In this document: in pieces, positions 11,701 through 26,500 of the stretch | How positions within the stretch are numbered: the stretch's first letter is position 1 | Layout: each line of letters opens with the position of its first letter | NCBI GenBank assembly: GCA_905221605.1 | Contig: CAJNDS010002409.1 | Span: 104,501 to 168,500, forward strand | Length of the DNA stretch: 64,000 bases | Direction of reading: 5' to 3' | Source: Symbiodinium natans | Lineage: Eukaryota > Sar > Dinophyceae > Suessiales > Symbiodiniaceae | The notes under the pieces: generated by a model | Told to the model about the DNA's origin: nothing | The model's database searches: none | The model's input: the letters and a program-made list of their open reading frames with translations, nothing else | Made by a program: the position numbers and the translations under genes

Positions 11701-14700
11701 CTGAAATAAGGAAGCCATATGTGTCCTATACCTTGACATCAACTGACACCCCTCCACCCCCAGTCATTGCATGTTCATTCTCCAGGCCCCAGGCAAAGCC
11801 CCAAACATTAATCCTGAACCCTAAACCCTTTAAACCCTACCCTTACAGCAGGCTTCGGCTAGCTTTGAGAGGCCCTAAACCACATAACCCTGCATTCTAG
11901 ACCCTCGACCCTCTGATCCCTATGCGCCCTGGTCCCTAAACCCTAAGCCCGGCACCCTACCTAGCCAACAAGCCCTACACCCTAAGCCTAAACCCTAAAC
12001 CCTAAGCGCTTGAACCCTAAACCCAAAAGTCAAGGAGCAGCTGGAATCCTACGTCAATGTTTGCGGGCTCCTCCTCTTCCGAAACGCCGCGGTGCCAGCA
12101 TTTCAGGGTTCAGGGTTTAGGTTTCCTGCAGCCAAAGCCCTGAACGGTTTTGAGTTAAAAGAGCTTAATTAGTGTATAAGGCAACAAGATCCAGGGCTGA
12201 TGTTTTGGGGGTATGTTCCAAACCCGCAACCCAAACCCTAAATTCCACAGTCAAGAACCCTAGCGCTCTGCCCTGCAACCCTTCGAGGTTTCCAAGTGAA
12301 GTGTTTTAGGTGTCCTGGGGCTGGGGCAGTTGGGGCTGTGAAGGGAACTGGCTCTGGGCGAGCCTGAGAGGCAGCGAAAAAAGCCTCATAGATCGGAGCC
12401 CTTTGAGTTTGAAGGCTCTAGGGTGTCATCAGTTCGATGGCTCTAGGGTGTAGTGGCATGTGGGCGTATGGCTATGGGGAGCAAAGGTCTGAGACACCCC
12501 ATATATATATATATATATATACATCCCCTCTCCCCAAAGAAGAAGATGCAAAAACAAGACGACAGCAACGAAACGACGACCCCAGGCTCAGGCTTGGATT
12601 CTTTGTACCTCAAGAAAGGTCGGAGATGTTGAGTTTCGAGGTGCCTCAACCATGGGCTCACACCGAAGAGGTTTAGCCCAAATCCCGACCAGTGGATTTC
12701 GGGTTTGTTGGTGTCCTGCTGGCTGAGGAGATGAAAGCCGACTCTCCCGAAGCCATCGAGAGCCTCAAAGAAGGCGCGATCGGGCCTTGAACCCAACCAA
12801 AACATGATTGGGATTTATCGTGGATTTAGAAGACCCTTCGTGCACTATATGCCCATGCTCTAGAATAGGTCTTTTTAGGGTTGTGAGGGGATGATGTTTT
12901 CGCATTTCGTTTATGCTCAATGTGCTTTTGTCGTCTGGCCTCCAGGTATTCCGCTTTTGTGAGGCCCTCAAAGAAGGTAGGCGCACTTGCCCCCAGGATT
13001 TGAAGTAGCTTTCCTGCGTAAAAAACCTGAAGCCTGGAAACGCCAGTTTCTATTATATACGAATATCTTGATATTGCATGAGACGTGGGTATATACGCTG
13101 GCATACACGTGTATATATACACATATGTTTATGTATATGTGTATATATGTTTGTGCACGCATAAACATGCGCCTTTGTACGCAAGATGCAATGTTGAACA
13201 TCCTGACCTCCATGCTGCAAAGCCTCAACCCCCTCCACTTTTCCGCAACCCGCTGACTTTACATGGCACGGCTTCCATATGCCACGCGTAGAATCCCAGG
13301 GGGAGACGTGCGGTGCCAGTTTTTTGTCCATCCGACTTGTGGCTCTAGCGTTTGAGGTTCTGGCGGACAGAGTTCTTAGGGGAACCCTGCCCCCTAGACC
13401 CCCCAAATTCTCAGGATTCCCTAGACTTCAAAGTTCTTAGGGGAACCCTGCAACCTAGACCCCTCTAAATTCTTAGGATTTGTCCAACCGAGGCTCTGTC
13501 CGCTCTGTGATCTGCACCGGAGACAACGACACATGGCCTGCATGGGAGGTTTAGCATTTCGGGTAGCAGTTCCTCGGACTTAGGGTTAAAGGGATTTCGG
13601 GCTCTTTTGGTCCTATACACCTCCTTACTACAACCCCTCCAAACGCTTCTAGCATCCAGCCACTCTGAACCCCAGAGCATATCGCGCAAGTCGAGAATCA
13701 TGCCGCAATGCGGTGGCTGCCCAGGAGACTGCGCTGTGGCAGCAGCTTCTACCAAACCCTAAACCTCAAGCCCTAAGCCCCAAACCCGAAAAAACCCTAA
13801 ACCATTGCAGCTGCAGACAGCTCAGGAGCTCACAGGAATCGCCATCGGCAGGCGCAGGGGCGAGAGGGGCTTTTGGACACCCAATGGGCGTCTGCAGGGC
13901 TACTCATGTACAAGCGTGCCATTGCACCTTAGCCGTTGATCCTCAGGGCGACAACCCCTTGGGATACCCACAGGCTGCCCAGATATGTTGAACAAATTTA
14001 CCTACATCCTTTTCAAGAAATCACAGTCTGGTCCTTAGAGAGATCTGTCATGGCCTGTGCTGCTGCTATACCATGTTGTCTAGGCAGCGCGAAACCCTGT
14101 ATGTTCGCCTTCTGCTCGGCAGCAACCACGACGGTTCGCACTGGAATGTTGAGAAGTTGTACACGGTACACAGCCGAAACCGTCACCCTACAAGGCTGTA
14201 GTGTCTAGAAGTTCTACCGTTCCTAACCCCTTCAGGGCGTGTGGTATTGTGACGTCTGACAAGTGCCTGCGCGGCACAGTCGAGAACGGCCGGGGCGCTC
14301 GGAAGTCGATTCCCGAGCCTAACTGATGCCTTTTCAGGGCATAGAGTTTAACACGGGACTACAGGGATTCAGCATCCACCGTGGTGCACGTCATGTCACA
14401 GGGGTTTATGGGGTTCAGGGCTTGCACGTGTGCCATAGATGAAATACAGGTGCTCAAGTGTGCTGGTCTTTAAACCTCACTTGATCGGGGGCGCTGGTCT
14501 TTAGACACAGAAACCCAGCAGCGTGTGCCGTTTTGGAATGAGGCGTCTGTAGAAAAGAAGCTACAGTTCTTAAGGTAAGGCTGGATAGAGGATGGGGCTC
14601 AAAGATCGGCCTTGTTGGGACTAGGCCTCAGGTTCAGATTTCCGTAGGACTTGGGCTTGGAAGCTTCGGCTCAACAAAAAGACCCGAAACCCCATACCCC

Positions 14701-17700
14701 CAAAACCCCCAAAGCCCCCAAACCAAAACCCCTCAAAACCCCCAACACCCTAAACCTGAAGGCCTGGAAACCCTAAACCTATAAAACCTAAACCCAAGAC
14801 TCCGAGCGGACCTAAAACCCAAGCAGAAGCCTAAAGACAAGGTCAGCTGGCTTGGAACGATCCTGACGACGACAAGCGCCGAGCCACTGGAACTGCACCG
14901 AGCCTAAAAGCCTAAGGCCTAATTACAATCCCGAGCCGGACAAATCCTACGGTTTAGGGTTCAGGGATCACCTACCTCATGGATTGGCGATGTATTGTTG
15001 CAGCTTTTGCACCTTTAGTATGTCCCAAGCCCTACGCAAGGTCTCTCCGGACAGCGACCCGAACAGCCGCTGGGCATCGAGTTGGCAGCCTTTTTGGCTG
15101 TATGCCACGCCGAAGCCCTCGCGATGATTCCTACGCGACCGACCTTCTATACACTCAGACTTGCAACTCTTAGGTTGGAACTTGGGCCATTGAGCTCAGA
15201 GCCTGTTAGATTCTGTACAATGTAAGCATATGCCTTGATGGGCAGCCACGCTTGCTATTGAAAATGAGAATGGGCGAGCCCAAACACTCAACTCCCTAAG
15301 AGCTCGACCTTCCCTCTCCCCCCCCCCCCCCCCTCCGCAACGAACAGGTTAGTGCAGCTAACTGAGGCTTTAGTGTTTAGGGTTTAGGGCGCGGTGATCC
15401 AGGTTGGAATAATCAGGCCTTCGGAAATCTTAAGGAAGGTCCCCACCAGGCACAGTGGCACCAGGGCATACTCATCCTAAAATCTTCGAGATGCTCAATC
15501 CTTGCATGAACTCTACGTACCTTAAACCCAGCCCTAAGTCCCTAAACCCTGGACACATATGGGTCCTCTTAATTATTCCGTTCCGATGAGGTCAGCTGGC
15601 CTTGACTTGCGCGGCGTGGAGGCATCTCTATACCACCGAGACCAAGACGCTCGAGGACGCCAGATACATCAGAGAAACCCTAGGCTCTCAACCCTAAACC
15701 CCGAACCCTTATAAACCCGAAGGGCTTGCAGGGTCTAGAGGCGAGCGTAGTTTACCGGGCAAACTTATGGGGATCATTTTTGGTAAACTGGTTCAGGCTG
15801 GCGTAGGTTAGGTAGAGCCGCCGGCAACCCGAAGCATTGGCGACAGCTCTCTCCTGAACCACCGGGCCACGGTTTTGGAGTGGGCTCTGTGATTATCACT
15901 CGAAGACAGTTGAGATCCTGGACCATAAACCCTCAGCCCGCGCAAAACTCAATTGCAGGCTTTCAAAACCTGATCACCTCTCCAAACCAGCCCCTAACTC
16001 TCAGCTCTTTTGTAAAGGGGTTTTCCTCATAAGTTGATTTCCCCCGTCAGCTGGGTTTTAGGGGTCATCGAGTACATAGGATACCCAAGGTGGGTTCCCT
16101 TACTTTTTGGAGGCTCCGAACCCTGCGCTTGGCCCAACCCCAAGCCCGAAAACCCGAAACGGTTGCCAACCCACAGGAGCTCTGGCCCCGGTGTGTGGTC
16201 TTTGCCCGCATGAAGCCGGACGACAAGATCAACGTGGCCCAGGGTTCGAGATTTCATGCCGGAGGGGAAGAAAAGCCTGTACCACCCTTGTGACATCTCG
16301 CTCTCTCTTTCTCTCTCTCTCTCTCGAAAAAAAAATAAAAAAGGATGGTTCTGTGTTTATCTAATTGAATATGTAATACTTGTACTAGATAAACGTACAC
16401 AAATATTTCACATTGTACTTAAGCTACCCAAGATACCCATTCCCGTATTACTGTTTAGGGCTTGGGAGTTTGGCTTGAGGCAGGTTTTGGCTTTTGGGCA
16501 TAGGAGCTGATACTTCAGGCTGTGGTGGTCAAGATTCCTAGGATGAAAGCGGGCAGTGATATTTGGGACGTGAGCCATGACTTCAAGCTTTAAACCCTAA
16601 AGCCGAAGCAGCTTCTGGGTGCCCAAACCCCACGCATTCCATTATGGGGGCCAAGACGGTGCTCCTTGGGTTCAATCTTTGCACGGGTCCGGCATCGCTA
16701 CTTCGTGCAGCCGGAATCTGTCACAAGCGGCCCCTCGAGGGACCCAAAATCATCACAACCCATTCGCAACTCCGTGGAGGTTGCAGGATATAGCAAGTGC
16801 TGCGGCTTGGGTTTAATGGGGGTTCTCTTGCAGAAGCCGCTTATATTTTCACGGCCTGTAATTTAAAGGCATAGACTCATCAAGGACCCCCAGAAGCCCT
16901 TCCAGCAAGGCTGTGGCACGAACCGTTTGTGTAGTCGTCCCTAAACCCCATAGTCTCTAAACCCGGAATCCCAAGGCTACCGTCCGAGACCACATGCCCG
17001 AATGCCCTGACAGTCCAAGAACTCGAAGTGCAAATCCCCAAAATCTAGGGCGCCATGTGTATGCAAACAAGCCAAGCCAGGGTTGCTGCTTCGGCAAGAG
17101 GCGTCCATGAGAACCCCCCCCCCCCCCCCCCCCTAGTTAAGCCCAACTCTGGCATGCCATGACTACAGCATTTTTGATCCGCCTAGCAATTGCAGCTGTG
17201 AATCATGGTTCGTGATGGTTCCAATAGCCTTTGCTTGGTGGATCTGGCCAGGTGGTCAAGTACCTGCAGAGCCGCGGATTGGTGGTCGGCCATGGCCTTA
17301 CACTGTGCAACGTAGGGTCTAGCTAGGGTTTACGGACCCTAAGCCCGCCTAAACCTAACAGCATGTAGACTGAATGTAGGAGCCTGACTTGAAAGATCAA
17401 CAGAAAAGCCTGGGTTGAAAGGGTTCGGGGTTTAGGTTTAAGGCTGGGGCCGAAGGGGTTAAAAAGGATGCGCAAAAATTGAGACTCCAAACCCAAAACT
17501 CTCCAGACAGTCCCTAAAACTACTGTTATGATTTGATTTTGGACTGAAAAAGGAAGTGTATTCTTACTAATTTTTGAGTGGGGGGCAGTTGTTGGGCAAT
17601 TTGTGTGAAAGAATGGCAACAACACGGACACACTGTGTAACGACGCAGAAACTGAGTCCCGAAAAGTAGCTATTTCCAGCGTGTATCGTTGTGTGTGTGT

Positions 17701-18569
17701 GTGTGTGTGTGTGTTTTTGTGCAGCATTTCTGCCAAGTTTGTACAACAGTCAGTTGTATAAGTCTTATGAAAATGCACAGCACGCCTCGCTCCATACTAG
17801 TGCAGCTTGAGGGTTTTGTTAGGTTTTGGGATCATTTGTTTGGAGCATCGCCTCTTTACTGTAGGGTTTAGCATTACACGTGGCCACCAGTCCCCCCACC
17901 CCCGCCTCCTCCCCTCCGGCTCCCCCACCCCAACAGCCTCAAAATGGAATCATCTTTTGAGCCCAACAGTTCGGCTGAAGGGGTCGAACCTGGGCAGTCT
18001 CCATGCGTTGAAGAGTGACGACAAGGGATCCTAGCAGCCAAGTAGGTACTCTGCGATTTGTTGGGTAAATTGAGGCGCTGCTGAAGTTAAGTGTTGAACC
18101 GTTTTGGCCAGAGTACAGGACACCTAAAAGGGATGGTCATGGGTCTCTTAAACCTCCAAAACTCCGCAGACCCCTCGGCCCTAAGCACAAAAGCTTATGG
18201 CGGGAACCAAGGTCAAACGTTCAACCACCTAGTTATGGACCTTAGAGTTTCACGGAGATGGGGCACCCTCAAACCCACTGCTAGACCCGGCCATAGCCCA
18301 CAACCCATCTAAGCACCTCAAGCTATCGGAAATACCCTGCCTATACTTTTTAGGGCTTCAAGAGTTCAGGGTGCTCAGGATTACAGGCCCTGTAATCCTG
18401 AGCACCCTGAACTCGCGAAGCCCTAGAACTTTACAACCCTTAATGCCATTGACTACCCCGACACCTCGCAGCAACAACAACCACGCCACCAACAAAACAC
18501 CATCATCATCATCATCATCATCATCGTCATCATCAGCATCATCATCGTCATCATCATCATCATCATCAA

Positions 18570-18614
<45 letters not shown>

Positions 18615-20518
18615 GCTCATCATCAGTATCATTCCCAATCGCAACTTCAACCCCTACTCCAATGCCAACAGTAGCCACAACCACCCATAAACCCTAAATC
18701 CCCAAACCCTAAGCCCCGAACCCCATACAGCTACGGCGACGGAGCCGCGCTCACAGGCATGGCGGGCGACGGCGGCAACGACTGCGGCGGCCTGCGCGCC
18801 GCGCATGCCGGCTTGGCACTGTCGGATGCCGAGGCCGCGCCCTTTCTCCTCGCGACACTAACACATGAGTTTGATGAAAATACGAATACGTAGCAAATAT
18901 CATAGGAAGTATACACATTTTTCCAAAAGAGAGTACACATACTAGCATAAGAACTGGTTCATGTAGTGAAGGTGAATTACCATAAGTGGAAATTCATGGG
19001 GTTCGCGGTTTACCGAGCCCTAATCCTGCATGCCCAGCACTATATTCACGACTATAGCCGTAGCAGCACTCTAGACCACAAGCCCGAATCCAAGTGCAGG
19101 CTTCGATGGTGGCGCCTTTCTCCACGGGCCGTCCGGGCAAAGGCGGGAAGTCTTCCCTCTAAAAGCCCGGGAACGCTTGGTTTTGTTTTGGGCTTCCGTG
19201 GTTTCGGAGTTTCGGGTCACCGTAACAGCCCACCGATGCGCTCAGCCACCCAGGCGCGGCCAGGAATGATATCTCCCTGACCACGGTGCCGGACCTCATC
19301 CGCGAAGGTGGGGTGGAAAGGGCGCCAGTGATGAGGGGGCTCGGTGGCACCGGGAGCCTGAAATTAGGGTCCATGGTTTTTTGAGGTTGGACGTGTACAC
19401 ACCTGAAGCTGGAAGTTGGTGTCTTTTGCCTTTCTCCCTGTAGCCCCTCACACTTGAATCCAGGCGCCCTGAACAGATTCTGTTCTTAAGTCAGTACAGT
19501 AATATGACCATTGATATTCTGCATATGATATGGCCAAGACATTCCGGAAGGGGCGCAAGAGCTCCCCCCCAAGAAGCACCTCAAAAATTGGACAAAAAGC
19601 AGGTAGCATTGGGTGGGTAAGTCTATAATACAGCCACAGGATGGAGCCTCAAGTGCCTGGGTCAGAATCTCAATTTTTCAGTGTAGGGAGTTGGGCTCTT
19701 CGTTTGTTTTTGGGTTGAGGGGTTGAGTGTTCGGAGCGCAGGTCCATCCCCTATAGCCCAGCGGCCTGACAGGCCGCGCTTGCTTGGCCACGAACATGGC
19801 GACCTTTAGCTACTTCATGGTCTACGCCTTCTTGCTGACCACGGTGCGGCGGCCAAGAAGGGACCCGCAACTCCCTTAGTATCCCCCATAAAATCCCGAT
19901 GCCGACGGCTCCAGCCCTGGAAAGTCGTAAGCCCAGGCTCCCTGAAACCCTGAAGCCTTACAAACCCCAAATTCCCAAAACCTGGAACCCCGAAAGGAGC
20001 TTGCAGGTTCTTGACACCCTAAGTCCTAAGCCTAATACCCTAAACAGGGCCACAAGCTCTGATATCGTCTATCTTGAGTCGAGGGTAATTTGGGGCTCCG
20101 GGACAGGGACCGAAGCATGGAGGACTGTTGTTTAAAGCCGTGCAGGTAGCCTCTCAGCGTTGGACTTGTATTTCGGGGACTCTATAGCCCAAACCCCTAG
20201 ACCTTACCCGAGTTCCCCCTTAGACCCCCCCCCCCCCCCCCAGGGATACACCCCTTCAACGATGTTCGGGCTTGTAGCCGAACCAAAAGCACCCCGCCTC
20301 TTGGAACCAACCCAATAAGCCCTAAACCCTCAACTCCTAAGCCCTCAGCCCCAACGGTAGCCGAAAGAGAGCGCGCCGCTCCAGATCCGAACTTTCTTCG
20401 TGATCTTCAAGAACCTCAGCCTTGGCGAGCCGCCTCCTTAGGTCTTTTGGGGTTACTGATGTTTTTGTTATCATTGCTTCTGTTATCGAATACTAAGACT
20501 GTCTATTTATTACGTACA

Positions 20519-20558
<40 letters not shown>

Positions 20559-23500
20559 TTTTGGGGGGGGGGTTCTGGTTATTGCTATTGCCTTTCTTCT
20601 TTTTGCTGCGGGTCGAGTTCATAGGGCTTATGGGGTTTGTGACACGTCTTTGTACTTGCATTCTTCTATTGACTTGGGGCTTTGGGGTGTGTACTTTGTT
20701 TCGTTTCGTGTTTAGGGGTTTGTGGGTTTACGCCATAGTTAGGGGCGTTTAGGGTTCAATCCAGGCCTTTTCGCAGTGCAGAATGGTGAGATTGTTTTAA
20801 ATAAGTTTTGACTGTAGCAGTGTTTTGCACGATCTGTGCTGCTCATGTTTGAGAACATGTGGTGACGTTTGATGATGCTTGATTCCTCGTTCCTGTACAT
20901 CTTAGCATGCGTCGTGTGTGGAGAGGGGAGCCCAGCAGGAGCACATCCATGTTTTGTGCACGGCGGTCTTTGCAAGCTGTACTCGCAGAAAACGGAAATG
21001 TGGGTTCGCTGCAGCCCTCTTGGCGGGGGCGGCGTGTCGTCGGTGCCATCCCAGTAGAGCCTCGTAACTGAGCTGTCGTCGTGTTTGGACCCTCGCACCG
21101 GTCGCGGATTTGTCGTACAGACGTAATACGCAGAGGATTTCCACTCCGCTTGCTTGCTCTGCGCACTATAGCACCACAAGCCCTATGTGCTCCAAAGCGC
21201 CACGAGCCCTAACTGACCTTTGAGCGAAAAAGCTCCCTGCATCCGTATGTGGAAGCTCCAGAATGTGATCTTGAAACTTAGGCCCTGCAAGCAAACCCTT
21301 GTCAAACCCCAAGCCCAAAGCCGAAAACCTTGACCCTATAATCATAGGCCCTCAATCGTCCAGACCCTACAGCTTCCAAACCCTTTCAACCCTGTAAAAA
21401 CCTTCAAGTCCTATAAAACCCTCTCGCCAGGTGGGTTTGGATGACGAACGCTCGGGGGCCCAGTTGGAGCATCCAAAGGTTTCACTCGGATGCCGAATGG
21501 TACCCTTATTCTTCTTCTCGGATTTCTCAGTAAACTGCGTTGAGAAAAAACAGGACGCAGCTATAGCTGCTAGTATTTTGTCACTCGGCATCCAAGGTTT
21601 CCTGGGCGTTTGTAGAAATCATGACATAAGGTTTTTGTTGAAGGGACTGGTACCTACACCCTGAACGGGGTTCAAGGTGGGACCGAGGGGTTTGGTAGGG
21701 ACCTTCAAGCGGTGTCTGGGATCTTTAGGGCTTAGGGTTTAGGATTCCCTTTGGTCCTAAACTAAACCCAAAACCCTGAACCATAAAGCCACGACCCTAC
21801 CTGAACTGTAAGCGCTAACCTCACAGGAGGATTGGGATTTGTGGGTTGTGGGCGTAGGCTGGTGTCAAGCCTTTCGCAAGGTCCACGCATAGCTCGCACT
21901 TACGTAGTTGAGAGACCGCTGTCGCAAATTCAATCTCCACCCCATAGACACAACATCCTGTACAGGAGACCTCTCTCCAAAATCTGGCCCAACAACACAC
22001 AACCAGAAGCGCGAGCATTCTTTCCTCTGCTCGAGGGTTAAGTTTAGGGTTTAGATTCCTGCAGTCCCTGACGATACAGGACATCGGCGTTGGTGTGGTC
22101 ATGATGCTCCTGGTCTGAGACTAGCAGACGGACCTGGGGACGTGGGTTGCAATTCCCGTATAGGCCCGTATCCACGTCAACCCTACACGCTAAACTAAAC
22201 CCTACCCAGCCAGCATTCATATCGCGCTATGGGGCGAAATCAGTGCGACTGAAACGGTTCTTGAATCACTGCCAGCCCGAAAGTATCTCGCATCGACATG
22301 TTGCAATATTAGACCGCCCCCAAGCCACGAGTGGAGTTCGTATAAACCCATAACCTCAACTGTGTCAAAATCTTTTGCCCATAGTTTGTACCATAAAGAG
22401 GCCGCCTCGATTCCTTCGCGTCTTTCCTTGCGCACCTAATTTGTTCCTTGCCACGAGCCGTCTTTGGATTCTAAGGACAGTTTCGTAACCGAAACCGCCC
22501 GAGACAGGCGCCCCCCAAAATTGCAACAACTTATGGGCTGAAGCTTGGGGGGGGATATCTTGGGTGTTCGCTTTTGAGGTTTAAGCTGTTTCGAGCCCCA
22601 GGTACTTCATGACCCAGTCGCGTGCGCGCCCGGAGCTGGCCAAGTTCCGGCCCACGGCCACTCTCCTCGGCCTGCGAACCATCTCAGGCAGGGGTGCTGA
22701 GTCGAAGCCCGCGTTCTGACTGCTAAACCCACGTAGACGCTCTACCCTAACCTCCCTTCCCCCCCCGATCCCAAACCTGGCAGCTTAAACGCTCAAAAAG
22801 TGTGTGTTTCACACCGGACTCCTGCTGCCAGCCGTCGTGGTTCCCTACGTCCTCGGCAGCATGATTCTGAACGCGGCCTGGCAGAACTTTCCAGGGTGAA
22901 GGGTTTCAAGGCTTTTGGGGTTTCTAGTGTTAGGGAAGGCCCTGAGCCACAAGCCCCAGACCCTGGGTTTAGGGCTTAGGGTTTGAGGGCTTAGCAAACC
23001 CCGCAGCCGACAAGAAGACTGAGGCCTCGCTTATTCTCAATGAGATGTTGTCCTCTAGCGTTCGTGATTGTTGCTGATGTTGATCTTTACCTATCTGTAT
23101 ATAGGAAACGCGCACCATTATGCTACAGAAATCGTATAATCTGTGTATATGTATTTACTCATTGCTATGTACTTGTTCTACTCAGCTGTTCATTTCATAT
23201 TTGTTCGTTGGCATAGGGTTCATAGAGCTTAAATCAGATGGGCTTGCAAGCTCAGCTGTCGATTCGTAGACTGGGAGGACTGTTGGTGAACTTCCTTCGC
23301 CCCTACACCCTAAACCCTAAAGCCTAATGCTCTAAACCCCTAAAGAACAACAATTAAAACCTGAATCGGACTTTGAAGAGACTGCCGATCCTGCTCTCAG
23401 CATCTGAATCTCGCCGCCCAAGAGAACCTAATGCTGAGCCTCTAAACCCTAAACCAAAAACCCTAAGCACATGCCAGGGCCAAGACAATCTGGCCCCACC

Positions 23501-26500
23501 CTGTGGCAATGAATGCGAAGTCTTGAGCCCTACTAGCAAAAGAAACCGAACCTAGACCTCTAAAGCCCATCTTCCGAAGCCCTAAACCCAAAAAGCCTGG
23601 AAGGCCTAAACCTGACCACACAGGTCGGAATTCTGATCCTTCACGGCCAAGCATGGTACGACGTGCTGTGCCCCGGGCTGCACAGGTTTTTTTTGGAGGG
23701 GATTTTAGGGTGGATATACCGGCTTGCTCTTAAGGAACGTTCATAAGCCATGTCGTCGTAAGTCGATGGGCAACTTGAGAAAGTCCCAAACAGCAGCCAG
23801 TGTGGGCCTTTAGGGTTATATGGGCTTTGAGTACGTTTTGGAATTTTGAGAGCGGGCCTTCTAACCCGAACACCAAAAAACTCAGAAATGGCAGCAGGAG
23901 TGCCTCCGTGTCTGGAGTTGAAGCTTTGTAGGATTTACTGTTTAGGGGTCATTGTTAAGCGTACCCTTCGCCGCCCTTAACCCGAACCCTGAACCCTAAA
24001 TCCTAAACCGTAGGCCAGCTGAGAGTGGCGTTGGGCTGACAGACACTCGCAGCTCACTCGCCCAGGAACCCGAACTGGATCCACATCCGCGCTCAGTCGC
24101 TTGCTCTCAATGCTTTCAGAGGGTTTAGTTTAGGGTTTAGGGTTTAGCCATACCCGATACATCCCTAACCTGAACACCGCAGGCTGCGAAGATTGCTGGC
24201 CAACAGCGGTGAACGTAGGATGAAGTTTAGGGTGTAGATTTGGGGTTTAGGGTCTGCAGGTTAGGGTTTTGGAATTGGAGCTTATAGGCATTTGGGTGCA
24301 GGGTTGAGGGGTTGGGGTTCAAGAGTTGGAGTTCATGGCTTGGTGTGCATGTGGGGTTGTTACGCAGCAGCTTTCGTCCCTGAATGTAGCTGCGGCTTAA
24401 GCTCCTGGATTAGACGCCATGCGTCGGGGTGTTCGTTATGAAGCCGAAGTTTGCAGCAGCTTACATGGCCAGCCAGCAAAACTACCACTGAATGATACAG
24501 TTAACACAAGTTAACACCCTCGCATGTCGGAATACTTCAGAAGTCCCGAAGTTAAGGGTTTCTCAAGACCCTGAGAATCTGAGGGCATTTGAAGTGAAGG
24601 AGCACTTTCAAAGTCCCGGGACCCCATTCGTCTCGCAAACCAGAAACCCCCGTGCAGGGTTTACTGAGGGTAGCCTACATGGCAGGTTGCCTAAAATGTG
24701 GTCCCTTGTTTGTACCCTCTGACTGAATAGAAGGCTCCAGGAACTCTAAGAGAGGCCCCAATTTAGAGAAGGGCGGCTTAGAACCACAATGGCCGCAGGT
24801 ACTGGATGAACAAGGGCGACAACTACGACAGCCGCTTGTCCTGTGGAGAGTTTCGTGTCCAGAGGTACCCAGGTCAGGCCCCGTCATATTGCCTGTATGG
24901 TACGAACCCGAACCACTCCCCCCCCCCCCCCCCCCAAACCCCAACCCCCCCCCCCCCCCCCCCCCCCCCCCCTTGGAAAAGAGAAACAGGGTTAGCCAGA
25001 ACCCGAGCCGGCACCCCCGCCCCCCCACCCCTCAACCAAGTGGATCCCGAACTCCTGAACTCCGGAACAAGCAGTTGTATGTGTACGGGGGTTGGTGGGG
25101 ACTGGGAGGCTCGGCGACATGAAGCAGCTCCGAACCTTGAGTTTCTGCAAGCACTCTGAAGCCCCTAACTAACCCCCCTACATCCCTATGAAAACAACAA
25201 TCCCTAAAATCCCTAACGCTAAAGTCCTGAACCCAAAATGCCCTATGGTTGGCCTAAATAGCCTGACCCTAAACTCTGAGAGCATACGGGAGGTGCTATC
25301 GGGGTCCTCGCGCTTTTCATCGTGCTCTCCACGACAGCCTACGTCAACACCTATGGAGGCTGCTTATATAGGGTTGGGGCTTTAGGAAGTTTAGGTATGT
25401 CGGTTATAGGGTTTGTATAAACTTAATCATAGGCTTCATGGTTTATATGGTGTCTCGGGGTGTTTAGGCGGGCTCACTGTTAGGATTGCCCCCTGCGCCT
25501 AAACCCTAAAGCCTGCAAAGCAATGCAGGCGAGTTCCGCCGCTCGATCTTCCGCAATGTGGGTATCAACGTGACCTACCTCCTGCTTTCCGGCAAGGAAG
25601 AGCACTTGGTTTAGGGTTTAGGGTCTAGGGTAGCGAGACAGTTGAAATTGTTACGGAAAGAGGGAGCGCGCTGACCCCAAACTCTTCAAAGCTTATGGCT
25701 TTATGCGAAGAGTCGTTTTGGGCTTGAAACTGCCGTAGGGATCATTTAGGGCTCCTTGTTTCAGTTCGGTTTGTAATGGTTTAGGCTGGGTCTCTGGGAA
25801 ATTCGGCATTGCTACGCTCCAAGCTTCCAAGTTAGGATTTATCGGGGGTTTATAAGGACCTGTACAACCCCAAAACCCGTGCCTTGCACCGTGGCAAGAG
25901 AACCCTTGACCCTCAAACCCTGAAGCCCTAAACCCCAAAACCGAAAGCCCCCCCCCAGCGAGGTTTGTCTTCCTGGTCTTCTGGATGACCTTGAGTGGGC
26001 CTAATCAGCTGAACTGCGTGTTCCGAGTGAACTGCCCCCTGGGCGGCACACCAGTCAACCCTAAACCCTAATCCCCTAAGCCCTGAATTCCTAGAAGCCC
26101 TGTATACACCCCACCGGGTTTGCGGCATGTTGGAGTTGTAAGGGTTCATAGGGAGGTTTGGGTTCAGGGCTTCAGGGGCTTAGGCTGTTTCTGTTTAGGG
26201 TTTTAGTAGGGTTTTAGTAGGGTTTTAGTAGGGTTTTGGTAGGGTTTTCGTAGGGTTTTCGTAGGGTTTTCGTAGGGTTTCTTGGGACATGTGTCAGCTT
26301 AAGGGTGCTGGGGTGTGTGAGGCGACACCAAGAGCTCCATGGCGTGCAAGAACATCCCAGCAGCCTGTCTGCACAAACACTTCACTGCGAAGGGCTGAGG
26401 GTTCAAGGTTTAGGGTTTAGGGTTTTTTTTGGGTTGTGAGGTTTAGGATTTGGGGTTTCGGGTTTTGTGTTCTTTCTTGCGGTTTACGCTCGAGAGTTTA

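Noticed and set aside
18358-18697. Poly-Asp, poly-Ser and poly-Met proteins
   Set aside because: Produced by the TCA/TGA microsatellite in three frames.
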